Source: an uncultured Prevotellaceae bacterium
Lineage (GTDB): Bacteria; Bacteroidota; Bacteroidia; Bacteroidales; Bacteroidaceae
Direction: 5' to 3'
NCBI GenBank assembly: GCA_945827465.1
Contig: CALZOH010000042.1
Location: 1 to 16,805, forward strand
DNA: 16,805 nucleotides
Shown: positions 6,829-14,036 of the stretch, one piece after another
How the letters are laid out: every line of letters starts with the position of its first letter
How positions within the stretch are numbered: the first letter of the stretch is position 1
Notes under the pieces: generated by a model
The model's database searches: none
The model's input: only the letters and a program-made list of their open reading frames with translations
Told to the model about the DNA's origin: nothing
Made by a program: the position numbers and the translations under genes

Positions 6829-8136
6829 ATGAAAAATAATGGAATTGTACCGGCAAATGGCAAATTAGGTATAATGGTCGTAGGATGCGGTGCTGTAGCC
6901 ACAACCTTTATGACTGGAGTTTTAATGGTACGAAAAGGGCTGGCAAAACCTGTTGGCTCAATGACACAATACGATAAAATTCGCGTTGGTAAAGGCGCAG
7001 ACAAGAAATACCTTCACTATTCAGACATTGTGCCATTGGCAAAATTAGAAGATATTGTCTTCGGTTGCTGGGACGTATATCCGCAAAATGCCTACCAGGC
7101 TGCTATGTATGCAGAAGTACTGAGTGAAAAAGATATTAATCCTGTTCGTGACGAGTTGGAAAAGATTGTACCATTAAAGGCTGCATTCGATAAGAATTAC
7201 GCAAAGCGTCTGGACGGAGAAAATGTGAAAGATTGCAAGACACGTTGGGATATGGTAGAAGCATTACGAGCCGATATCCGCAACTTCAAGCAAGAAAACA
7301 ATTGTGACCGTGTGGTAGTAATTTGGGCTGCATCAACTGAGATTTACGTTCCTGTTGATGAAAAAGTTCATGGCACACTTGCTGCGTTGGAAGAAGCAAT
7401 GAAAGCAGACGACCGTGAACATATTGCTCCTTCTATGTGCTATGCGTATGCTTCATTGATGGAAAGCGCTCCATTTATCATGGGTGCTCCCAACACCACG
7501 GTTGACATCCCCGCCATGTGGGAATTAGCAGAAAAAACAAAAATGCCTATCTCGGGAAAAGATTTCAAAACCGGACAAACTTTAGTAAAGAGTGGTTTTG
7601 CGCCGATTATAGGAACACGCTGTTTGGGTCTTAGCGGATGGTTCTCAACAAATATTTTAGGCAATCGTGACGGATTAGTATTAGATGAGCCGGACAACTT
7701 CAGAACCAAGGAAGTCAGCAAGTTGTCAACACTCGAAACAATTCTGAAAGCAGAGGAACAGCCGGATCTCTATACAGACTATTATCATAAGGTAAGAATC
7801 AATTATTATCCACCTCGCAATGACAACAAAGAAGGATGGGACAACATTGATATTTTCGGATGGATGGGTTACCCCATGCAGATAAAGATCAACTTCCTTT
7901 GTCGTGATTCTATCTTAGCAGCGCCGTTATTGCTTGACCTCACCCTTCTCTCGGACTTGGCAGCCCGTGCAGGACGCTATGGTATACAACGCTTCTTGAG
8001 CTTCTTCTTGAAGAGTCCTATGCACGACTATACTCAAGGAGAAGAGGCTGTCAACAACCTCTATCAGCAATACACAATGCTGAAAAATGCTATTCGCGAG
8101 ATGGGCGGATATGAAGCTGACGAGGAAATCGACTAA
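6829..8136 (+). CDS. myo-inositol-1-phosphate synthase
   Basis: The enzyme cyclises glucose-6-phosphate to inositol-1-phosphate with bound NAD+ and is the entry step to inositol lipids. Seen here: the NAD-binding start VVGCGAVATT (residues 17-26), PNTTVDIPAMWELA (221-234), the active-site lysine segment GKDFKTGQT (243-251), GWFSTNILGNRDG (270-282) and the C-terminal GYPMQIKINFLCRDS (348-361). At 435 residues it is close to prokaryotic and shorter than many eukaryotic forms. It has its own promoter and sits 218 bases after the HAD gene, with a terminator behind it, so it can be set independently of the other lipid genes. A solved Bacteroides homologue is known from the inositol lipid locus of B. 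thetaiotaomicron. Identification is firm. Confidence 0.95.
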   Translation: MKNNGIVPANGKLGIMVVGCGAVATTFMTGVLMVRKGLAKPVGSMTQYDKIRVGKGADKKYLHYSDIVPLAKLEDIVFGCWDVYPQNAYQAAMYAEVLSEKDINPVRDELEKIVPLKAAFDKNYAKRLDGENVKDCKTRWDMVEALRADIRNFKQENNCDRVVVIWAASTEIYVPVDEKVHGTLAALEEAMKADDREHIAPSMCYAYASLMESAPFIMGAPNTTVDIPAMWELAEKTKMPISGKDFKTGQTLVKSGFAPIIGTRCLGLSGWFSTNILGNRDGLVLDEPDNFRTKEVSKLSTLETILKAEEQPDLYTDYYHKVRINYYPPRNDNKEGWDNIDIFGWMGYPMQIKINFLCRDSILAAPLLLDLTLLSDLAARAGRYGIQRFLSFFLKSPMHDYTQGEEAVNNLYQQYTMLKNAIREMGGYEADEEID

Positions 8137-8208
8137 TCAATAATAACTACTGCTGTTTCGAGATAAATAATAAAGAGTGAACAGCATGGAAGATCACATC
8201 AACGAACC

Positions 8209-8242
8209 TGTTTGCGCTCCGGCGCAAACATGGTTTTGTTTT
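8209..8242 (+). terminator. rho-independent terminator after inositol-phosphate synthase
   Basis: A perfect 9-bp stem, TGTTTGCGC (8209-8217) with GCGCAAACA (8222-8230), encloses a 4-base loop TCCG. It is followed by TGGTTTTGTTTT, a T-rich tail. This separates the inositol locus from the DUF5686 gene that starts 50 bases further on. Confidence 0.85.
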
Positions 8243-8292
8243 ATTAGACAACCTGATTCGACAAAATAATCAAATATAATCAAAAGAAATCT

Positions 8293-10962
8293 ATGCGCAT
8301 TCTTTCACTGCAGCAGTTTTCATTTATTATTCCTTATACTACCAAACGACACAAAGCATCCATTCGCCTTGTGTTGCTTTTTATTCTCTATTGGGTTACC
8401 CTCCCAATTTTTGCACAAGAAGACAGCAGAATCACGGGTGTAGTTAAAGATGCAAAAAATGGATTGCCTATCCCCTATGCAACGGTACATTATCAAGGAA
8501 AAGCTACCGGAACTACTACTGACTACGAGGGAAAGTTTTCTATTGTTCGTATTAAAGATGCTATACTTGATTTTTCAGTGATCGGATATGGCAAACAAAG
8601 CATCAAAGTTGGAGCCGACACAAAAGTACTTGAAATCCAACTCAAAGAGATAGAAAAAATATTAGGTGAAGCCAAAGTAAAAGTAAAAAAACAAAGATAC
8701 AGCAAAAAAGATAACCCGGCTGTAGAACTCATGCGGAAGGTTATTGCAGCAAAAAAGAACAGTGACCTACACGTTCACGAATATTTCAGCTACAATAAAT
8801 ATCAGAAACTTACTTTCTCCGTAAACGAATTCACGGAAAAAGTATATAGCGATGCCAACTTCAAGAATATGCCCTTCTTGAAGAATCACGTGGAAACATG
8901 TCCTGAAACAGGAAAACTGATACTTCCCGTTTCTGTAACAGAAACAATGACCAAACACATTTACCGGAAAAATCCCGAATCAGAAAAAGATATCATCACC
9001 GGAAAACGTGAAGAAGGTGTCAATCAGCTGCTAAATACCGGTGACATACTAAATACACTATTAGAAGACTGCTTCACCGATGTAGATTTATACAAGGACA
9101 ATATACGATTATTACAATATCCGTTTATCAGTCCTATCTCAGACCATTTAGCCCTCAATTTTTACAGATATTTCATTGCCGATACCTTAATGATTGGTGA
9201 TGACCGTTGTATTGAAGTAACACTAACTCCCGCCAATCCTCAAGATTTTGGTTTCATGGGAAGTCTTTACATTACGGATGACGGAACTTATCGAGTAAGA
9301 CGCGCCAGTTTGGAAATTCCCCGACGGTCTGACGTCAACTTCGTTGAACATTTGAATATTGATCAAGAGTTTATCACCCTGCCCTCAGGTGAGCAAGTTC
9401 TATCAAGTGACAAAATGACCGTCCAAATGAAACTGGCCAAGTTCTTGAGTAAGTTCCAAGTACAACGCGGTACATATTATTCGGAGTATAGTTTGGAAGA
9501 TATTCCCAAGAAAGAGTTCAAATTTATTGGGCCACAAATGACCGACCCCAACGCTGAAATGCGCGACCAAGCTTTCTGGAATAACCACCGCCCTGTAGCC
9601 CTTACAAAGAGTGAAGACGATATGGGAGGACTTATCAAGAACATGGAAAGCATGAAGAATTTCAAGGTATTCTTGTTCATTGCAAAGGCCTTCATCGAAA
9701 ACTTTGTAGAAACAACAACCACTCCTGAGAAACCAAGCAAGGTGGATATCGGTCCTGTAAACACCATGATTTCGCAAAATTTCATTGACGGACTCCGCCT
9801 CCGCTTTAGCGCACAAACCACGGCCAACCTTAACAAGCACATCTTTGGGAAAGGATATTTTGCCTATGGTTTCCGCGATCACCGTTGGAAAGGGCTGGGA
9901 GAATTAACCTATTCATTCAACGAGAAAGCTTATCTGCCACGAGAATATCCGATGCACAATCTAACACTTTCGTATCAAAGTGATGTGATGTCGCCATCCG
10001 ATAAATTCATGCCTACTGATAAAGACAATGTGTTTACCTCATTTAAATTTACCAAGGTAGACCAAATGACTTACTTCAACCGACTGAAGTTGAAATATCA
10101 GAAAGAGTGGCATTTCGGTTTGTCATTTGAATCGGAATTAATCAGAGAGCGTGATGAAGCGTGCGGTAAACTTTTCTACCAAAAACTTGATGGTAACGGG
10201 ACTCCTTCACAAGACCCGTCGCAGTATCAACGTTACCTCAACACTACCTCACTCACCATGGGACTTCACTTCCAACCCAAAGCCAAATATATTAATACCA
10301 AACAACGGCGCATCACCGTTAATCGTGACTCGCCCATTATGTCTCTTTACCATACTGTGGGCCTTAATAACGTTTTAGGCGGAGATTATACCTTCAACTT
10401 CACAGAAGGACACATCTACCAACGTATTTGGATACCTACAGCAGGTAAGTTTGACATACATTTAAAAGGAGGTATACAGTGGAATCAGGTACCTTTCCCA
10501 CTTTTGATCATGCCAGCAGCAGACTTGTCATATATCATCGAGGATGAAACCTTTAGCATGATTAATAATATGGAGTTTCTCAACGACCGCTATGCCTCGT
10601 TGATGGCTTCATGGGACTTAAACGGCAAAATCTTTAACCGAATACCTTTGCTCAAGAAATTGAAATGGCGCGAATATATCGGAATTAACATGTTGTGGGG
10701 AACACTTACAGATAAAAACAATCCCTTCAAAAATCCAGATGATTCACGTTTACTATATTTCCCCGGACATTTTGACGCTAACGGAGTATTCAACTATTCC
10801 TCTCATGTGATGGACCCAAACAAGCCTTACTATGAATTGATATTCGGTATACATAATATCTTCAAAGTAGTACACGTACAGATGGTTCGTCGAATGAATT
10901 ACCTTAGTTTGCCCAGCGCCAAAGAATGGGGATTCCGATTTATGTTCCGCATGACCTTCTAA
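8293..10962 (+). CDS. DUF5686 / carboxypeptidase-like regulatory domain outer-membrane protein
   Basis: A long N-terminal signal peptide (hydrophobic core about residues 25-40) ends at PIFA-QED, so cleavage after A41 is likely. Residues 46 to about 125 form a carboxypeptidase-regulatory-like beta domain (ITGVVKDA...GLPIPYATV...GTTTDYEGKF), the same plug-side domain found in SusC-type proteins. A lysine-rich segment (KVKVKKQRYSKK) follows. The rest, to residue 889, matches the DUF5686 group of Bacteroidetes: alternating beta-strand patterns that end in FRFMFRMTF, with the terminal Phe typical of outer-membrane barrels. There is no lipobox. Function is unknown; proteins of this kind are often found alone, as here. 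No clear promoter was found in the 50 bases between the terminator and the start. Confidence 0.88.
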   Translation: MRILSLQQFSFIIPYTTKRHKASIRLVLLFILYWVTLPIFAQEDSRITGVVKDAKNGLPIPYATVHYQGKATGTTTDYEGKFSIVRIKDAILDFSVIGYGKQSIKVGADTKVLEIQLKEIEKILGEAKVKVKKQRYSKKDNPAVELMRKVIAAKKNSDLHVHEYFSYNKYQKLTFSVNEFTEKVYSDANFKNMPFLKNHVETCPETGKLILPVSVTETMTKHIYRKNPESEKDIITGKREEGVNQLLNTGDILNTLLEDCFTDVDLYKDNIRLLQYPFISPISDHLALNFYRYFIADTLMIGDDRCIEVTLTPANPQDFGFMGSLYITDDGTYRVRRASLEIPRRSDVNFVEHLNIDQEFITLPSGEQVLSSDKMTVQMKLAKFLSKFQVQRGTYYSEYSLEDIPKKEFKFIGPQMTDPNAEMRDQAFWNNHRPVALTKSEDDMGGLIKNMESMKNFKVFLFIAKAFIENFVETTTTPEKPSKVDIGPVNTMISQNFIDGLRLRFSAQTTANLNKHIFGKGYFAYGFRDHRWKGLGELTYSFNEKAYLPREYPMHNLTLSYQSDVMSPSDKFMPTDKDNVFTSFKFTKVDQMTYFNRLKLKYQKEWHFGLSFESELIRERDEACGKLFYQKLDGNGTPSQDPSQYQRYLNTTSLTMGLHFQPKAKYINTKQRRITVNRDSPIMSLYHTVGLNNVLGGDYTFNFTEGHIYQRIWIPTAGKFDIHLKGGIQWNQVPFPLLIMPAADLSYIIEDETFSMINNMEFLNDRYASLMASWDLNGKIFNRIPLLKKLKWREYIGINMLWGTLTDKNNPFKNPDDSRLLYFPGHFDANGVFNYSSHVMDPNKPYYELIFGIHNIFKVVHVQMVRRMNYLSLPSAKEWGFRFMFRMTF

Positions 10963-11019
10963 GACTTTAGAGAAGTAGACAAAAGTAGATAATACCTAAA
11001 ATCAAGATAATGGGGACAG

Positions 11020-11034
11020 CTTTCTGACAGAAAG
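11020..11034. promoter_or_regulatory. 15-bp dyad, candidate operator of the sigma-54-type regulator gene
   Basis: CTTTCTGACAGAAAG is a perfect inverted repeat of 7+1+7. It lies 4 bases upstream of the TACTTTTG element at 11039-11046, where the -33 contact region would be. It has no T-tract of its own and is too short to look like a terminator. A protein-binding site acting on this promoter is the simplest reading. Confidence 0.4.
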
Positions 11035-11038
11035 TTTG

Positions 11039-11046
11039 TACTTTTG
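11039..11046 (+). promoter_or_regulatory. -7 element of the regulator-lptE-secG operon
   Basis: TACTTTTG is an exact TAnnTTTG match. No TTTG is found 19-21 bases upstream, because that region is taken up by the dyad at 11020-11034; this may be a promoter that needs an activator. The predicted start of transcription is around 11051-11054, so the leader before the ATG at 11057 or 11063 would be very short. Confidence 0.5.
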
Positions 11047-11056
11047 CTAAAAATTG

Positions 11057-12241
11057 ATGGACATGGACGAAACCATCTTAAGAGGAATCAAACAGCGATA
11101 TGAGATAGTCGGTAATTGCGAAGGCCTGAATCGCGCCCTTGATGTGGCACTTCAGGTGGCGAAAACCGACCTTTCGGTGCTCATTACCGGTGAAAATGGT
11201 GTTGGTAAAGAAATCTTTCCACGCGTAATTCATGATTACAGTCTGCGCAAAGGCAAAAGATATTTTGCTGTTAACTGCGGTAGCATCCCTGAAGGAACTA
11301 TTGACTCAGAATTATTCGGTCATGAAAAGGGAGCCTTCACCGGCGCTGTTGAAGCACGTGAAGGCTATTTTGGCGCCTCCAACGGAGGTACACTCTTTTT
11401 AGACGAAGTAGGAGAACTTCCCTTGCCCACCCAAGCACGCTTGCTTCGCGTACTTGAAACCGGTGAATACATTCGAGTGGGATCCAGCGAAATCAGAAAA
11501 ACAGATGTACGCATAGTTGCTGCAACTAATCAGGACGTCCCAAAAGCTGTTCAAGAAGGACGTTTCAGAGAAGATCTTTACTACAGACTGAACACAATTC
11601 CTATCACCATACCCCCATTGCGTGAGCGAGGCGAAGACATTGTTTTGCTTTTCCGCAAATTCGCGCTGATGATGAAAGAAAAGTACAAAATGCCACCCAT
11701 ACAACTGACTGAGGCTGCCAAGCAACGACTGATGACTTATAGTTGGCCGGGCAACGTTCGCCAACTTAAAAACATCACTGAAAACATGTCGGTAACTTCT
11801 GAATCACGCGAAATAACGCCTGAAATACTTGAGACCTATCTGCCAACAGAAAACAAAAGCACTCAATTAGTAACTGTAAAATCAAAAGAATCAGCTCACA
11901 GTTTCGAGAATGAGCGGGACATCCTCTATCAGATACTTTTTGACTTACGCCGCGATGTCACAGAACTCAAACGATTGGTTCACGAACAGAAACAATACCA
12001 CAATAACGAAGAACCGAGTTCCTTCAGCAACTATACCCCGGTATTGGACAATTTAAGAAAAGAAGGCGAAGACGAATATGTTGAAGATGTAGATGATGTC
12101 GTACCAATTGACGATATTGAACGTCAAACCATTTTAAAAGCATTGGAGCATCATCAAGGTAAACGCAAAGAAGCTGCACGAGAATTGGGAATTTCAGAGC
12201 GAACTTTATCACGTAAGATAAAAGACTATGGGCTTCATTAA
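11057..12241 (+). CDS. sigma-54-type AAA+ transcription activator without sensor domain
   Basis: The protein acts on RpoN-RNA polymerase by ATP hydrolysis. The AAA+ domain fills about residues 15-245: Walker A GENGVGKE (45-52), the sigma-54-contacting GAFTGA (92-97), Walker B TLFLDEVGE, the arginine-finger region GRFREDLYYRLN, and SWPGNVRQL. A linker of about 85 residues, with an acidic stretch (EGEDEYVEDVDDV), leads to a Fis-type helix-turn-helix at the end (KRKEAARELGISERTLSRKI). There is no receiver, GAF or PAS domain: the AAA+ domain starts almost at the N-terminus, so control must come from expression level or a partner protein. The ATG at 11057 is preferred to the TTG at 11054; the ATG at 11063 is also possible. 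Its stop codon lies inside the start of lptE, so the two are coupled. Confidence 0.92.
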   Translation: MDMDETILRGIKQRYEIVGNCEGLNRALDVALQVAKTDLSVLITGENGVGKEIFPRVIHDYSLRKGKRYFAVNCGSIPEGTIDSELFGHEKGAFTGAVEAREGYFGASNGGTLFLDEVGELPLPTQARLLRVLETGEYIRVGSSEIRKTDVRIVAATNQDVPKAVQEGRFREDLYYRLNTIPITIPPLRERGEDIVLLFRKFALMMKEKYKMPPIQLTEAAKQRLMTYSWPGNVRQLKNITENMSVTSESREITPEILETYLPTENKSTQLVTVKSKESAHSFENERDILYQILFDLRRDVTELKRLVHEQKQYHNNEEPSSFSNYTPVLDNLRKEGEDEYVEDVDDVVPIDDIERQTILKALEHHQGKRKEAARELGISERTLSRKIKDYGLH

Positions 12242-12755
12242 ACATCAAACCTTTTGGCATTCTATTATTGCAATCACGCTAATGTGCGTCATTGCAGGAT
12301 GTTCTGTATCTTATAAGTTCAACGGAGCTTCCATCAACTACAATGAAGTAAAGACCATCCAATTCAGCGACTTTCCTCTGCGTTCAGCCTACGTTTGGGC
12401 GCCCATGCACGCACTCTTCAACAATGAATTGCAAGACATCTATATGCGTCAAACCAAATTACGCCAAGTAAAACGTAACGGCGACTTGCAGTTATCAGGA
12501 GAAATCACTGAATACAGTCAATTCAATAAGGGAGTATCAGCCAACGGATTCTCCTCACAAGTACAGTTAAAGATTACGGTTAACGTGCGGTTTACGAATA
12601 ATAAAAAACATACAGATGATTTTGAAAGGAAATTCTCTGCAACAGCCGACTACGATTCATCCAGTCAGTTAGCAGCCGTACAAGAAGAGTTAGTAACACA
12701 GATGATTAAGGATATCACTGAACAAATTTTTAATGCCACCGTAGCTAATTGGTAA
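12228..12755 (+). CDS. lptE: LptE-family LPS-assembly lipoprotein
   Basis: LptE plugs the outer-membrane barrel LptD and helps place LPS on the surface. The protein starts with a short positive segment and a hydrophobic helix ending in the lipobox VIAGC, with lipidated C25. The mature part has the pattern of Bacteroidetes LptE proteins: SYKFNGASI..VKTIQ near the start, then a beta-rich middle and a C-terminal helix (AAVQEELVTQMIKDITEQIFN). The 175-residue length fits. The start overlaps the end of the regulator gene by 14 bases, and the TPR-like gene follows after 21. Sequence conservation in LptE is low; the lipobox, length and neighbourhood support the name. Confidence 0.82.
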   Translation: MGFIKHQTFWHSIIAITLMCVIAGCSVSYKFNGASINYNEVKTIQFSDFPLRSAYVWAPMHALFNNELQDIYMRQTKLRQVKRNGDLQLSGEITEYSQFNKGVSANGFSSQVQLKITVNVRFTNNKKHTDDFERKFSATADYDSSSQLAAVQEELVTQMIKDITEQIFNATVANW

Positions 12756-12776
12756 CAGTATAATAAAGTAGAGTCT

Positions 12777-13511
12777 ATGGATACTATAGAAATAAGGCCC
12801 ATCAATCTAATTCGCGATCCTAATTTGCTGAATCAAACAACGGTAGAAATGCTTCGCAAGCAATTGTTGCGCTATCCCTATTATCAGTCCTTACGGTTGC
12901 TCTTGTTAGAGAATCTCTACCTTATCCACGATCCACAATTCAATGAAGAATTGCGCCGATCAGCTCCCTTGCTGGCCGATCGAAGTGTACTCTTCCATCT
13001 TATTGAAGGTGCGCACTACGAAATTGAGCCTCAAACCATAGAAGAGAGCCTCAACATGCGTGATGACGACCGGACTCAGTCGTTGATCGATTTATATTTA
13101 GATAAATTGCCTTCTGAAAAAACTTCACGCAAAATTTCCCCTAACGAAGCGGCCCAAGATTATGCTTCCTATCTGATCCAAATGGACGCAGAAGAAGAAA
13201 AAGCTCCGTTTGAATTGCCTGTTACCGATGACGAAGACGAGGTACAAACAAATACAACTCCTCGAAAAACTCGCATCATTCTTTCAGAAAAGTCAGACGA
13301 GGAATTGCAGACGCCCAGCAATGAAGAACCTCAAAAGGAAGAGTTCTACACAGAAACATTGGCCCATATTTATATCAAACAGCATAAATATGAGCGTGCA
13401 TTGGAAATTATCAAGGCTCTTAGCACAAATAATCCAAAAAAAAATAGTTACTTTGCAGACCAAATTAGATTCTTAGAGAAACTTATATTGATTAACAAAA
13501 ATAACTCGTAA
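12777..13511 (+). CDS. TPR-like protein of unknown function
   Basis: The 244-residue protein has no signal peptide or membrane segment. The first 120 residues are helical and leucine-rich (RYPYYQSLRLLLLENLY), the middle (about 125-195) is acidic and probably disordered, and the C-terminus has a tetratricopeptide-like helix pair (FYTETLAHIYIKQHKYERAL followed by EIIKALSTNNP). I do not recognise a named family. Its conserved place between lptE and secG, with gaps of 21 and 4 bases, suggests an envelope or secretion-related role, possibly as a scaffold. Confidence 0.8.
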   Translation: MDTIEIRPINLIRDPNLLNQTTVEMLRKQLLRYPYYQSLRLLLLENLYLIHDPQFNEELRRSAPLLADRSVLFHLIEGAHYEIEPQTIEESLNMRDDDRTQSLIDLYLDKLPSEKTSRKISPNEAAQDYASYLIQMDAEEEKAPFELPVTDDEDEVQTNTTPRKTRIILSEKSDEELQTPSNEEPQKEEFYTETLAHIYIKQHKYERALEIIKALSTNNPKKNSYFADQIRFLEKLILINKNNS

Positions 13512-13515
13512 TATA

Positions 13516-13905
13516 ATGTATAACGTATTAATTATTTTGATTGCCATTGCCTCGATTCTGATGACATTAATTGTATTGATTCAAGAGTCTAAAGGTGGAG
13601 GTTTGGCTTCCGGCTTTTCTTCGTCCAACCAGATTATGGGTGTTCGCAAGACCACAGACGTGATAGAAAAGACCACATGGGGCTTGGCTATTGCAATGGT
13701 TGTGCTGAGCGTTGCTTGCGCATATGCAGTGCCTACTATGACCAAGGATTCATCGGTTATCTTAAAGCAGAATGCACTGCCTGCCGTTCCTGCAGCTTCT
13801 CCCACAGCGACACAACAACCTGCAGCAACAATGACCACTACGACTGAACCTGCAGCCGAAGGTAATACTGCTGAGCCTGCAGCCGCCGCTCCGGAAGCCA
13901 ACTAA
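13516..13905 (+). CDS. secG: preprotein translocase subunit SecG with an Ala/Pro/Thr-rich tail
   Basis: SecG joins SecY and SecE in the inner-membrane protein channel and assists SecA-driven export. Two hydrophobic helices are visible, at about residues 3-22 and 54-72. Between them is the family segment LIQESKGGGLASGFSSSNQIMGVRK, here broken for display as LIQESKGGGLASGF and SSSNQIMGVRK. The tail, from about residue 80 to 129, is low-complexity (Ala, Pro, Thr, Glu) and contains four PAA blocks; SecG in most bacteria is only 70-110 residues. It is the last gene of the operon and is followed by a terminator. The DNA under the tail carries an evenly spaced CCTGCAGC repeat. Confidence 0.92.
   Translation: MYNVLIILIAIASILMTLIVLIQESKGGGLASGFSSSNQIMGVRKTTDVIEKTTWGLAIAMVVLSVACAYAVPTMTKDSSVILKQNALPAVPAASPTATQQPAATMTTTTEPAAEGNTAEPAAAAPEAN
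13789..13883 (+). repeat. four spaced CCTGCAGC repeats in the secG tail
   Basis: The 8-mer CCTGCAGC occurs at 13789, 13819, 13849 and 13876, at steps of 30, 30 and 27 bases. Each copy codes PAA in frame. The bases between copies differ, so this is an old, decayed tandem repeat or composition-driven convergence. Confidence 0.6.
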
Positions 13906-13935
13906 TAGGTTGTTCATGTAGTATTAACGTATACT

Positions 13936-13974
13936 GAAGGTCACCTGACAGTTTGTTGGGTGACTTTCCTTTTT
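13936..13974 (+). terminator. rho-independent terminator after secG
   Basis: The stem GAAGGTCACC (13936-13945) pairs with GGTGACTTTC (13959-13968): 10 bp including one G-T pair, with a 13-base loop. It is followed by CTTTTT. It closes the regulator-lptE-TPR-secG operon. Confidence 0.8.
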
Positions 13975-13987
13975 AAAGCAACTTCTC

Positions 13988-14021
13988 TTTGAACTTTAAC
14001 AACACCTGACGTTTAGCGTTT
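13988..14021 (+). promoter_or_regulatory. weak promoter candidate for UDP-glucose dehydrogenase
   Basis: TTTG at 13988-13991 is followed 22 bases later by TAGCGTTT at 14014-14021, an imperfect match to TAnnTTTG. The gene stands alone after a terminator, so some promoter must lie here; this is the best candidate in the 60 bases available. Confidence 0.35.
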
Positions 14022-14036
14022 AAAAATTGATTGGAT

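Noticed and set aside
9403..9882. 159-residue open frame on the - strand
   Set aside because: It lies wholly inside the DUF5686 gene, resembles no known family, and has no promoter; a second antisense frame overlaps the same place. It is a shadow of the real gene.
10963..11019. Terminator after the DUF5686 gene (CTTCT...AGAAG)
   Set aside because: The stem is 5 bp and has no T-tract.
13581..13901. 106-residue antisense frame rich in Ala, Val and Gly
   Set aside because: This is the complement of the secG coding region, and the composition reflects the low-complexity tail.
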